NCBI RefSeq assembly: GCF_000350225.1
Contig: NW_005179054.1
Location: 24,487-88,486, forward strand
Origin: Chondrus crispus
Taxonomy: Eukaryota > Rhodophyta > Florideophyceae > Gigartinales > Gigartinaceae
DNA length: 64,000 nt
Direction: 5' to 3'
This document shows positions 32,487 to 42,001 of this stretch, in pieces; position 1 is the first letter of the stretch; each line of letters begins with the position of its first letter. The notes under the pieces were generated by a model that saw nothing but the letters and a program-made list of their open reading frames with translations, was not told the DNA's origin and did not search any database. Position numbers and translations under genes: made by a program.

Positions 32487-32981
32487 TTTAGCGGTGCGCA
32501 GGGTTATTAAAATGAACAGAGTGACTTACTTGTGTTGAATGGTTTTGCAAAGCGGTTCTTAAGTTGGACACACTTGGGGTTGCAGGTTGGGTGGCTCTCA
32601 GGGTTAGTGAGTGGTTGTGCCCGGCCCCTTTTGCTTTCCCCGTCCGAACGCCGCGCCTTTTATAGAAATCGTATCTGAAATTTAGAACAATACAGTACCT
32701 GCTAGACTATAATAAACTATCCTTTCACTCTACAACTAATCTCCATACAATCGCTTATGTCCTTGCCTTCAATCTCCCCGACCATCCTCTTTAGTACTAG
32801 TGGATACTGTACTCCTCCTTTGACAATTCTTTTAGGTATGGCATAGAAATTATGTTGTAGTTCTATGCCATCCTTTTAAAGAATGGAGGAGCCAGTCCAT
32901 TCGGGAAGGACACGCGCAGTATGTTTATACAAAGTAAAAGTACAAAGACATACATACTGTGCTTGTCCTTCAACCGTTACA
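32487..32981 (-). repeat. 5' LTR of element C
   Basis: 495 bp, identical to 26679-27173 except for one visible substitution. It is followed on the right by TGACG. Confidence 0.9.
32656..32664 (-). promoter_or_regulatory. TATA box in the element C 5' LTR
   Basis: The minus strand reads TCTATAAAAGGCGCGG, a strong TATA consensus about 170 bases before the LTR end. The same motif is at 26848-26856 in the other LTR. Confidence 0.5.
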
Positions 32982-33209
32982 TGACGGGATGGGCATCAAT
33001 GAGAAAAAGAAGAGGAAACGAAGTGACGAAGGAGCACGCAGGAAAATTCAATTTACGGATCAAAGGCGACATGACGAGGTCGCAAATTCAGCGTCACGCA
33101 GGCAGGATAGAGATGCGACAAGCTATCACGAGGGAAGTGTCGCGCCCGTCAGCTCAGACGGGAGGGTTGCCAAAGGATTTGCCCTTTGGAAGCGATGACG
33201 CAAGGCGAG

Positions 33210-34884
33210 CTAAAACTCGCAGGTCGTCAATCGAGGCTCCTTGCAGAGCCTCTCCCTCAACACCGTGAGCACGGAGCAAGGCAGAGTATACGCTCGTGAC
33301 GTCGTGGGTATTTTTGGAAATTGTTGGAGATGGGGGGGGGGAGATATCACTTCCCTCACCGACAATGTTTCCGTGTGGCCTGCCGAGGAAATTTCGACAG
33401 CAGGCGGCGCCTTTGACCAGGATGGAGAGGCTAGGGCTGCGCGCGGGGAAGCAGGGACAGCCGATCGAGGAGGAATTGGAGAGGAAGGACGGGAGCATAG
33501 GTGAAGCTCCCGGGGGTCAGATGTGACGATGGGGGTATCGTCGGGGACCGGTGTTTGGTTTCCGAATCGGCGGCTCGTTTGGGCTTCCCACGCTGAGCAG
33601 AGGGTCGATGACCAGGGGTTGAACCACACGAAGTCGCCCGCGGCTGGGTGGTTTCGACCAGGGGAGAAAGAGGGACGTTGGCGATTGAAGGATCGAGAGG
33701 AGTTTTGCGGAGGGACACAGTCCCAATCCACGCCCTCGATCGTATCAAGGAGGGAGCGTATTTCGCGATTGACATCAGAGCCACCCAGAGGGACAGTGAA
33801 GTCCAACAGACGCCATTTGTGCTATCAGCTTTGCGGGGAGGTGCCACAGGCGCCAGCAGTCATAGGTCTCCCACAAGAGGGTCGCAGCTACTTTGACGCA
33901 CCAGTCTGTGAGGAAGACCACCCATAACCTGTGTTGCGGATCCCGCAGGTAGCTGCCATAGTACGTGAGTATGGGTCCCATTTGGGCCCAAAAGCCTTGA
34001 CTCACCTCGTATTGGCTCCACCATGAGGGGACGCGCTGGTAACGACTTGCATAATGCTGACGGGAAATCTCGCGCGCCTCTACCATTTGGTAGCCGATGA
34101 AGTACCCCGTATCATACCGAATACGCCGTTCAAAGCGCACTGTGTTCTGAAAGAAGAAAATACCCCCGCGTTTTAAATGACGGAAATTCGAAGGGATAAT
34201 GGGTTCGGTCCAAAAGATGGCATCGGATGTGACAGTATGTCGGTTTCGCCACAGGCGATCCGCCTCGGCGGCAGGGTCACCAAAGGTGATATCAATGAGA
34301 TTGTCTAAGTAGAGGCGTTCGCCCTCTGTACGACAACGCCAGGTGTCGCAACCGTATGACGAGGGTATGAGGGTGTCGGAAATAGGGATGGCAAGTCGAG
34401 CGAATACGGCCTCCATAAATCGCAGGGAGAGAGTGAGACGGCCCCGTGGGGGAGGATAACGTAGGATGGAAGTCGGAATTGCTATACGGGTTCGCCAGTC
34501 AAAGGAGCGGATAGCAAGCACAGGGAGATTACCGGGAAGCATGCCCGCGTCGTCGGCGAATTGGTGTTCGATTTTGGAAACGTCGCGAATACCCACGGAG
34601 GAGAACCACTGGGCCGAGGCAAATAAGGAAGGATGTTCGTCCATGATTTTGTCCTGTAGCTCTTCGAGCGAGGGGTAGTGGCGGGCTACCCAAGAGGGAT
34701 GATAACCTGGATGAAAGGCCGGGTCGGAGACGTCCGAATTAGGGGGACGTCGGGGTATAGGAGGGAGGTCGACGGAAGCGCGAGACTTGTTCGCGAAGCC
34801 GACCCCGGTGCGTCGACGGGCAGTATTTTCGCCCGCGAGCTCAGGAGATGGAGGACACGTGGGATTCGTCTTGTCCTTGCTCAT
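33210..34884 (-). pseudogene. Antisense ORF of element A
   Basis: It lies opposite to element A gag-pol, ending (by its start codon) 107 bases from the 3' LTR. ATG 34884 (MSKDKTNPTCPPSPEL) begins a 370-codon frame to 33775. A one-base shift at about 33800 continues it in the ORF 33806-33210 (FTVPLGGSDVNREIRSLLD). Features: Pro-rich N-terminus, basic patch, repeated Trp/Tyr/Phe-rich blocks (WVARHYPSLEE, PSWWSQYEVSQGFW) and GPILTYYGSYLRDPQHRLW. The last block aligns with PAVLAYHGSLDLQKSRLRAW in the element B antisense ORF. No enzymatic motif is seen. It may have hydrophobic helices (WVVFLTDWCVKVAATLLW). Unknown function. Confidence 0.6.
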
Positions 34885-34978
34885 GCGGAGACCGTCGGTC
34901 AGGAATGGAAAAGTAGGGGGTCGAGAAGAGAAGAAGGAGTTGAAGATCAAGGAGTGTAGCCGATGTGCAAGGACGCTC

Positions 34979-34990
34979 AGAAGGGGGATA
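34979..34990 (+). other. Polypurine tract of element A
   Basis: AGAAGGGGGATA immediately precedes the 3' LTR start TGTAGTGCA. Confidence 0.6.
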
Positions 34991-36030
34991 TGTAGTGCAA
35001 TACGCACCTGGAAAGGGGGGTTAAAAGAAAGGAAAATATTTGGATATGAAAAGTAGTCCGGGTTGGGGGACACACGTGTGAATAATTGCACAATTTTAAT
35101 TTTTAATTATTTTATTTTATTTAGTTAATTAGTTGGCATTAATTTTGCTGACACTAGATTAGATCTAGGATCTAGCGCCGCGAGCTACTGTAGTGACTCC
35201 GGCGGGACGATATATACCTTAGCCCTCTGACCACCAAGTCAGTAAAGGTAATCCGAGTTGCCAGAGTTGAATGTCGCCTTTGTCGAAGTCCGTCTCTACC
35301 AAGACGCTCCCTTTTACCTAAGCCTACGGCATGCTTTGCGCTCGGGGGTTCCCATTTTCTTTTTCCTTTATTTCCCTATTCATTTCTACCTCTATCTCTA
35401 TTTTTCCCCTAATTGTGTTGGTTCCACTGGAGTTGGTTGCGACCGATCCGGTGTAGGTGTTTTAGCCATCGGGCAACACGTTGTGTAGCGCTGCTACTGT
35501 TTCAAGTTCCGTCGGAAGGCTGTTGCAACGACGCCTCCGTCGAAGGTCTTACTGTATAAGACAGAGTTGGTACCGCCTCCCGCGATCGCGATCGCGCCGG
35601 TGAGGGTGTTTTTAGCCATCGGGCAACACGTCGGTAGTAGCGCTGCTACACGGTTACGATCCCGTCAGATAGTGCTGAGCAAGCCCCCGTCGAAGACCTT
35701 GAATTATACCCAAGGTGCTGAAGACGCTCGTCGAGCATTGGCCTTACAACCCAGCGAACCGCGGTGACATGTAGACAAGCCCAACCGCACTCGTCGAGCG
35801 CTCAAGTCTTCGCAAGTCTCTACCACCATTTTCCTCCCGGGCCGGGCATCTTTCCTTAACCCCCCCGTCGGAGTTGAGCTACCGTGGGCCGCAAGCCCAC
35901 ACAAGGGGAAAGGGAGTCTCGAACGCTCCGTAGCGCGTGCCATCGGCAGTGGTTGTTGCTGCTGTTGTTTTTTGTCTTTTTGTTTGACCGTCGGACTGTG
36001 TTCGCGGCCTGCCAGGCACATTGCACTACA
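34991..36030 (+). repeat. 3' LTR of element A
   Basis: Begins TGTAGTGCA and ends TGCACTACA. Collinear with 14954-15981, including the TATATA box and the internal duplication. The next base on the right is already element D protease-linker sequence. Confidence 0.85.
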
Positions 36031-36089
36031 CTCTTGCCTCGGTGTTTACCAATACCGGCACTTGTGACATAGATGGCAGCACAATCTGC

Positions 36090-36560
36090 TTAGCCACTCG
36101 CACTTTGTTGGATCTCGTCCGTGTCGGCAGGTTCTCCATATTTTCCGATCCCTTCGGGCCCCGGGGAGCTCCCCAGCAGGGTCACACTTCCTCCATTGCG
36201 AAAGACAACTCGCCTCTCTTTTGGCAAGATGCCCCTCACATGGCGATCGATAAACTTCGTCCCCAAAATGGCGCTCACCGCTAGGTTGCTTGCCACTAAA
36301 AAATGCATCCTCGTGGTCATATTTCCAATTCGGACGTGTAGCACCACCACTCCGCTAAGAGCCATTGCATTCTTCGAAGCGTCCGTTAGTCGTGGGGTCG
36401 GTTTTCTCGCTGCGTTCTCTCTCCAATTCGGGGGAAGAACGCGCTCGTGGATAATGTTAGGGCCGGCTCCATTGTCTAGGACACCCCTGATAGGAAACAT
36501 AACCGTCGGTCGGCATCCGACTGACAGGTCTAATTTATAGTTCTCCTTTCTCAGGACGCA
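36090..36560 (-). pseudogene. Retropepsin of element D
   Basis: The reading frame includes VCVLRKENYKLDLSVGC upstream of the first Met (36500), then the active-site strand VLDNGAGPNIIHERVLP. Here the usual Asp-Thr-Gly is Asp-Asn-Gly. The LGTKFIDRHVRGILP segment matches the protease C-terminal strand of elements A and B. It is downstream of gag and cut off before RT. Confidence 0.7.
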
Positions 36561-36579
36561 AACCGGGTCTCTTGCTACA

Positions 36580-38482
36580 TTATTCCCACGAGGCTTTCCC
36601 TTCTGCCGGTGCCGGTGTGTCCTTCGGGTCGGGGGTGCTTCCCTCCGGACGAGGCTCGGTTAAAGGGAGACAGAAGCTTCTACGCTGCCTCCCTGTCGTT
36701 TCCCGGCCTCCTTCCGTGGGCGCCGCCGGAATACGCGCCCGGTCCGATAATCTGGGTTCCCTGCGGGGTCCCCGGAAACGGGGTTGTCCGGAAACTCGGT
36801 GACGGATTCGCCCTTGGTGAGTTTCGAGCCCGTCCCCAAGGGCTGTAATTCCTCTGGATGCGTCTCTGTTGGAAGTTTGTCTCCCGTTGGGCCAAAATCC
36901 GAGCTCGGACGTCCGGCGACATCCCATGACAGCAAGGTCTCTCTCGTGAAAGGCAGAGGCGGCAGGGCGTTCCGCTGCTCGCGTCCTGTCGAGGTGGCTC
37001 CCAATGCCGGGCGTCTCCTCCCCGACGGGGTGTGTTTGGCTTGGGCCACATACTGCTCCCACCCTCTGTTGCCGTCGAACCCGGAGAGGCTGTGAAGTAC
37101 GTTGTGCGTGTCCCCCGGGGCGAGGGGAACGCGGCCGTCTCAACGGCCATCGCGAGCGGGCGGTCCGAGGAAACATCCACTTCCTCGAGGGGACCCGGTT
37201 CGGACGACTCTTTTGAGAGGAGCAGGCAACGCTGCTCGCGTCCTGTCCGGTGGCCGGAGCAGTCCCGGCTCCCTGCGGCTGCCGGTTAATTCTTTCCACC
37301 CCGGTAGGCATTCCCCATGCCCTCGGCGTACTGCGTTAGCTCCGTCAAAGCTATGCGGGGATGCGTCGTGAGGTCGTGACGCACCTGCGTACGAATTGCA
37401 GGGAAGAGCTCCTCTGCGAAGAGCGATTTGAGCCGATTATCGGAAAAGACATTTCCACAGCGGATGGCTTTTCTCCAGAGACGGTCGCCATACTCCGTCT
37501 CGGACATCCCCGAACTCTGTATGAAGTTCGTTACCTCGGCGTAGGCTTCTGCGATGACTTCATTGGCCGCGTATGTCCTGAGGAGGTAATTGACAACCTC
37601 CGGATAGGACGACAACACTTCGTCCCTACGGGCGTCGGCTACTCCAGACTCCCCCACAATACGGGTCTGCACCTTTGCCAAGGCCGTGCCAGTCATGAAG
37701 AACTGGAAGCACCAGAGGGCCGCTCCCTCATGCACGCCGTTCTGGTTGCACGCCGCCGTAAACCTAGAGAGGAAATTTAGCACCGCAATCGGGTCGTCTC
37801 CACTGAAGGTCACGCCCTTCATCTGTAGAGCCATCCGCTTTCCGGCCCTCGAAACCGTGCTGGCATCCTTGGCGTTGTATCGTCCCGAACGGTTGTGCAG
37901 CCGATACCGGCGGTAATCCATGACCTTTTTAAAGAGGTCGTTTAGGGGGCGAATCCGACGCACATGCCGCACGTCTACTTCAAAATCGTCCTCAGAGGAA
38001 TCTGTTTCGTCCCTCGTGGCGTCACTAGCTTCCGATTCGTCGGTCTCGTATCCCTTGCCCTTGGTCTTTCTCCGGTACTTCTGCGTCGGTAGCACTACGC
38101 GACCGGCTCCGGGCGGAAACGCGGGTGGCTGTCCCATCTCTTGGGCTTGAAGTCGGCCATCGCGCTCTTCTCCATCCCACGGGGTCTCACGTCCTATTTG
38201 GAGGTACTGCGGCCGCACGTTCCCGAGCATCAGTGACGGCAGTAGTACCTCCGTGGTCGCCAACGGCAGTCGCTCTGCCTGCGGCGTTCGAGCGCGCACC
38301 TCTGCCCGGGTAACGTCCCCCACGGTTGAAGTGATCGTGTCCCAAAAGAGGCCGCGTCCGACTACTTCGTCCACGGCGCTCCTTACGAGGGTCCGGCTGT
38401 GATCCTCAACGATCTTTCGAAGCGTCCTTGTCAATTGCGCCTCCACGGCCGCCGGGATTGGCTTGTCCAGCTCGGCCGCCAA
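36580..38482 (-). pseudogene. Gag of element D
   Basis: The ORF 38482-37286 encodes an N-terminal helical region and then an acidic Ser/Thr linker (ETDESEASDATRDETDSSEDD). A capsid-like domain follows (LNDLFKKVMDYRRYRL, MKGVTFSGDDPIAVLNFLS, KAIRCGNVFSDNRLKSLF) homologous to element A gag. The first codon of this ORF is a TTG, and the frame is closed upstream by TGA at about 38549, so the N-terminus is frameshifted. Beyond 37286 the nucleocapsid/linker continues in other frames (36580-37311). No intact zinc knuckle was identified. Confidence 0.65.
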
Positions 38483-38916
38483 CCACGTGATTAAGGCCGC
38501 CCTCTGGGTCAGGTCCGCTAGGTCCCGGTGCGTCTTCGTGGATCGTCATACTAGTTCGTCGCCGATTCTGGCGGGGGCCGGCTCGCTCTCTCCGCGTTGT
38601 CGGCCTTCGAGGGGCTCTTCCGCCGGCTTCGGTGGCAATGCCGCTCTTGTCTGCGATGGCGTCCTTGCGCGGGCCAGGCGCTCCACATAGGCCGCTCGTG
38701 CCTCGGCGCTTCTAACGGAGCCCACGTTATCTGTCGAGCCCTCCGGGCAACTTGGCCCCCCCAGCTGGGACCGATTTACTGAATCGTCGTCCCTGACGTC
38801 TCAGGGGAAGCCCCCCTGCGATCTCGCGTCTTCTCGTCCACTCATCTTGAAACGAGGCGGTGATTCTCGATCCCTTCCAATCCCGGTCGTCCGATTCGGA
38901 GATCAATAAAAGAATC

Positions 38917-38932
38917 CTAGGACGGGAGACCA
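38917..38932 (-). other. Primer-binding site of element D
   Basis: TGGTCTCCCGTCCTAG in element orientation, two bases from the LTR. One mismatch to the PBS of A and E. Confidence 0.6.
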
Positions 38933-38934
38933 GT

Positions 38935-39464
38935 TGTAATAATATGGATTCTTCCGGTTCGGTTTTTACCCCGTCACGGAGGGGGTGTCCACGGCAGCGG
39001 TAAAATTACAACACCACCAACCTCTCTGCGAGGGCGGCGGTTATGACTCCGGTAGACGGGCGAGTGGAATTGCGACCCCGGAGGGGATAGGGCTCAATGG
39101 GCATACGCTTCCAGCAGGCGGTGGAACGACCAAACTGGGGAGCGTGTGCTTCCGGCCCTCAAGAATAACCCGCACGGGACGATCTGCCTGTTTTTGCTCA
39201 GTTCTCGCCAAAGGGGGTCGCTGCCCCCTTTACTCTGGGGGCGTACTGCCTCGGCCCCTAAGTACGTCGACCTCCGGCGGCCGGGCAGTACAGTGGTGAT
39301 CCACTTCTACTTTGGATCACTACAGTGGAGTACCTCTACTGTACTCCACCGGGGAGTAATCTGTACAGCGGCACACGTGGCTGTACTCCTGCCACCTGTA
39401 CTCGCAGGCAGAGCGCGCACCACGTGTGCTAGCTAGGACTCCCCCGGCTGACACTCCTATTACA
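38935..39464 (-). repeat. LTR of element D (530 bp)
   Basis: On the plus strand it begins TGTAATAATA and ends CCTATTACA, giving the inverted ends TGTAAT/ATTACA. It is rich in TACAGT/ACTGTA motifs. The outer boundary is inferred from the inverted ends only, because no second copy is present. Confidence 0.55.
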
Positions 39465-39601
39465 CTAATTTCTACGCCCCTACAGTAAGACCTTCTAGTC
39501 TACTGTAACCTATCGAGACGTTATACGTACGGTGGTACACGTGGCCATTCCGCCGCCACCTGTCACCCGTGGCGGTACGTGCACCCCGTGTACATGCTGA
39601 G

Positions 39602-41146
39602 TTATCCCCTGCCTTTCCAGTACCGTCTGATCACCCCTACGGGATCTCCCTCCGGGTTGTTACGTTTACCGACACCGGTCGGTACCCGTTCTCCCACACT
39701 CAGTGGGCGTACTCGAGGCGTCCGTTGCGCGTTCGCTCCGATGTCGGGTAAAGCTTTTCCCGAACGGGCTCGGTAGGTATTACCCTCCGCGAGCGCGATG
39801 CGGCGAACAGCGGCAAGGTCGTTTCGTTCGCCAAACGGAAGGCGATAAACGGTCTTGGTTACTACATCCCTCGTTTCGACAGCCAATCCGTGGATGAAGT
39901 AGTTCACCAGCGCGGCGTCGGAGAACACGGCGGTACAGGAGTACGGGAGATCTTCGAGTCGATCTGCGTACACGTTTTCGTTTTCATGCGGAAGTTGACT
40001 AATCGTAGCGACCTTTTCGTAGGCATCGTTGAGAACGTCGTCCGTAAGATAGCGGCAGATCAGCAGGTTCACCAACCCGGGCCACGAAATTGACCCAGCG
40101 CTCCGTAGCGAACCGGATCGTAACGCCGTCATCGTGTAAGAAGTGTACAGGCGTTCCGCGTCACGCTCCAAGAAATGAGCAATGACTTGTACAGCTACGC
40201 CGTCGTTGAGGCGCTGTGCGTTAAAGAAGATGCTGATGTCCTTGAGAAAAGACAGCAGCGTTATCGGGCAGTAGCCATCCAAGGTCTTCATCGTAGGCCG
40301 TATGCCTTGGCAGCGCTTCACGTATTTGCCAATTCGTCCGGCATCGTTCTCCGAGACGAGAATAGAAGTATCGTCGAGACGATAGAGTCGATAGTCGACA
40401 ACGTGGCTGAACTCTTGAAGTAAGGTCTTCGTGGGCTCGATCCCAGGCTCAAGAGGTCCTAAATGACCGAAGGGCGTCACAGCGAGTGGCGGTGAAGGCG
40501 TTTCCGGTCGGTATGGAATCTTGTGGGACACAAACGGAGGGCCTGTGGCCCGTGCATCACGAGCGTGAGCTTCACGACGAAGCCGACTCGGTTCCAGACG
40601 ATCGGAACCTGTAGGAAGAGGGTCAAAAGGGCGCAACAAAACAGGACTCGGTCGAGACACGTCGCGAGCGTTCGCGGACGTTGAGGATATATCCGATCCT
40701 CTCTCTCGCAGCCGATTCGCGCGGCTTCGTTGCTTATTCACTTGAGCGGCTAGGCGCGAGAACGCGCCCATCTGCTCTGCGGTCAGGTCAGTTGACCTAT
40801 CGGGCATAAGGCTCTAGCAAAGGACGAGTCGAGATTCGATCGTATCGACGTGAGTTCGGAGGCTCTCAAGTCCTTGCGTGAAAGATTGGTATCGACCCAA
40901 CATTTGGTCACGGAAATTGTCTCGGCAATGCTCATAGACATCATCATAGACGTCGCTACGGAGCGCTTCCCGTATATCCTCGAGGTTTCGAAGCATCCTC
41001 TCGTACGAATCCATGTCGGGAGCACCTTGAGTTGGGCGAAAGTCGGAAGCATGTTCAACGACTCCGCTCGGTTCAACCGGCGGTGGGATCGGAGCGGACG
41101 GTTCCGCCGCTTCGGAACCGGCGAGGGAACGATGAGGCGAACTCAT
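39602..41146 (-). pseudogene. Gag of element E, truncated
   Basis: The frame from ATG 41146 is interrupted by one TAG at 40814-40816 and continues to 39602. The N-terminal part is an acidic coiled coil (YERMLRNLEDIREALRSDVYDD). The capsid region shares FLERDAERL-TSYTM, SWPGLVN, RYLTDDVL and TYRARSGKALPD with gag of element B. It stops at 39602, before any nucleocapsid, close to the outer end of the element D LTR. Element D therefore probably inserted here or recombined with E. Confidence 0.75.
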
Positions 41147-41211
41147 ATCGACGAGGCGACGGTTGCCAACGATATTGCTTTGCGCAGAAAACGTAGCGTG
41201 CGCTCACACTT

Positions 41212-41227
41212 CTAGGTCGGGAGACCA
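41212..41227 (-). other. Primer-binding site of element E
   Basis: TGGTCTCCCGACCTAG in element orientation, one base after the LTR end ACTACA. Identical to that of element A. Confidence 0.6.
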
Positions 41228-41228
41228 G

Positions 41229-42001
41229 TGTAGTAGAACGTGCCGCGCTCGACGGGCTTCGGGTGGCGGGAGCTGCCACACGTCGTACTGTAGTTCGAGG
41301 CGTGCGAGACGCGACGAGTGCCGTGCACAAGTGTAGTAATAACCACAAAACAAGACAGAAGGGAGTTCGGTAGCTGGTTGGTAGAGATTTTGGTAGAACG
41401 GTGTGGGTTCGACACAACGATGCCACGAAAGGCAGATCGACGTCCTCGACGTGGTAACTCGACGACGTGCGGAGGCGACGCCGTCACGGAGGACGAATCC
41501 GGGCGCTATGCGGAGCGCTCGTCGTGCGTTACCCCTGCGGTGGAGTACTTTTCGTTGTACTCGATGTACAAAAAGGGAAGACAAAAACGTAGTCAGGCGA
41601 AAGACTTAGGCACAAAACCAAGGGACAAAGGGGTCGGCCCTCGAGATGATGCCACTGTGTTGATCGATCATTCCCTCGAGTCCTTCCCCTTCCCTACTTT
41701 ATTATATCTACTACTGTAGTCCCCGTTCTTACAGTGCCAGATTGTAACGGTACGACCACACGTCGGGCAGTAACGGTCCTGCACTTGGCCGCCAGCGAGG
41801 TACGCCGGTATCATACATTAGACGGTATGATTCGAGTACAGTACGTACACGGACGCGATTTGCGCTGCCCAACTTACCGGGCGATAAGGTAATTACCTTT
41901 CGAATTGGGAATTAACCAATGCGGTCCTTGTCATACACTGTCGGGTGTTCGAGTACAGTATGTAGACTAGTGGGCACTTGGTGATTTACCACAATCAGAC
42001 T
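41229..42001 (-). repeat. LTR-like region of element E
   Basis: The plus-strand start TGTAGTAGAACG next to the PBS marks one end. The other end could not be fixed before the copia fragment begins at about 42002. It contains several TACAGT/ACTGTA motifs and no ORF of note. Confidence 0.45.

Larger units (their letters stand above)
26679..32981 (-). mobile_element. Young Ty3/gypsy element C nested in element A
   Basis: Two 495-bp LTRs differ at one position that I could see (A at about 26786, G in the other copy). The insertion is bounded by TGACG at 26674-26678 and 32982-32986. In minus orientation the order is LTR, PBS, accessory zinc-finger ORF, gag, protease-RT-RNase H, integrase, PPT, LTR, for 6303 bp. 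It is visibly more AT-rich than the elements around it. Despite the young LTRs, pol carries one stop and at least one frameshift. Confidence 0.92.
14954..36030 (+). mobile_element. Giant Ty3/gypsy chromovirus A, interrupted by element C
   Basis: Two LTRs in the same orientation (14954-15981 and 34991-36030) share the ends TGTAGTGCA..TGCACTACA. They flank PBS, gag, protease, RT-RNase H, integrase, chromodomain, a long 3' region, an antisense ORF and a PPT. Removing element C (26679-32981 with its duplicated TGACG) leaves about 14.8 kb, very long for this class. The flanking pentamers (GAACG and CTCTT) do not form a target duplication. The two sides lie in different elements (B RNase H; D protease), so rearrangement has occurred since insertion. 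Confidence 0.75.
36031..39464 (-). mobile_element. Ty3/gypsy element D, 5' half
   Basis: In minus orientation: 530-bp LTR, PBS, gag, protease, then truncation by the 3' LTR of element A in the linker before RT (..QIVLPSMSQVPVLVNTEAR). No RT, RNase H or integrase of D remains in place. Confidence 0.7.
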
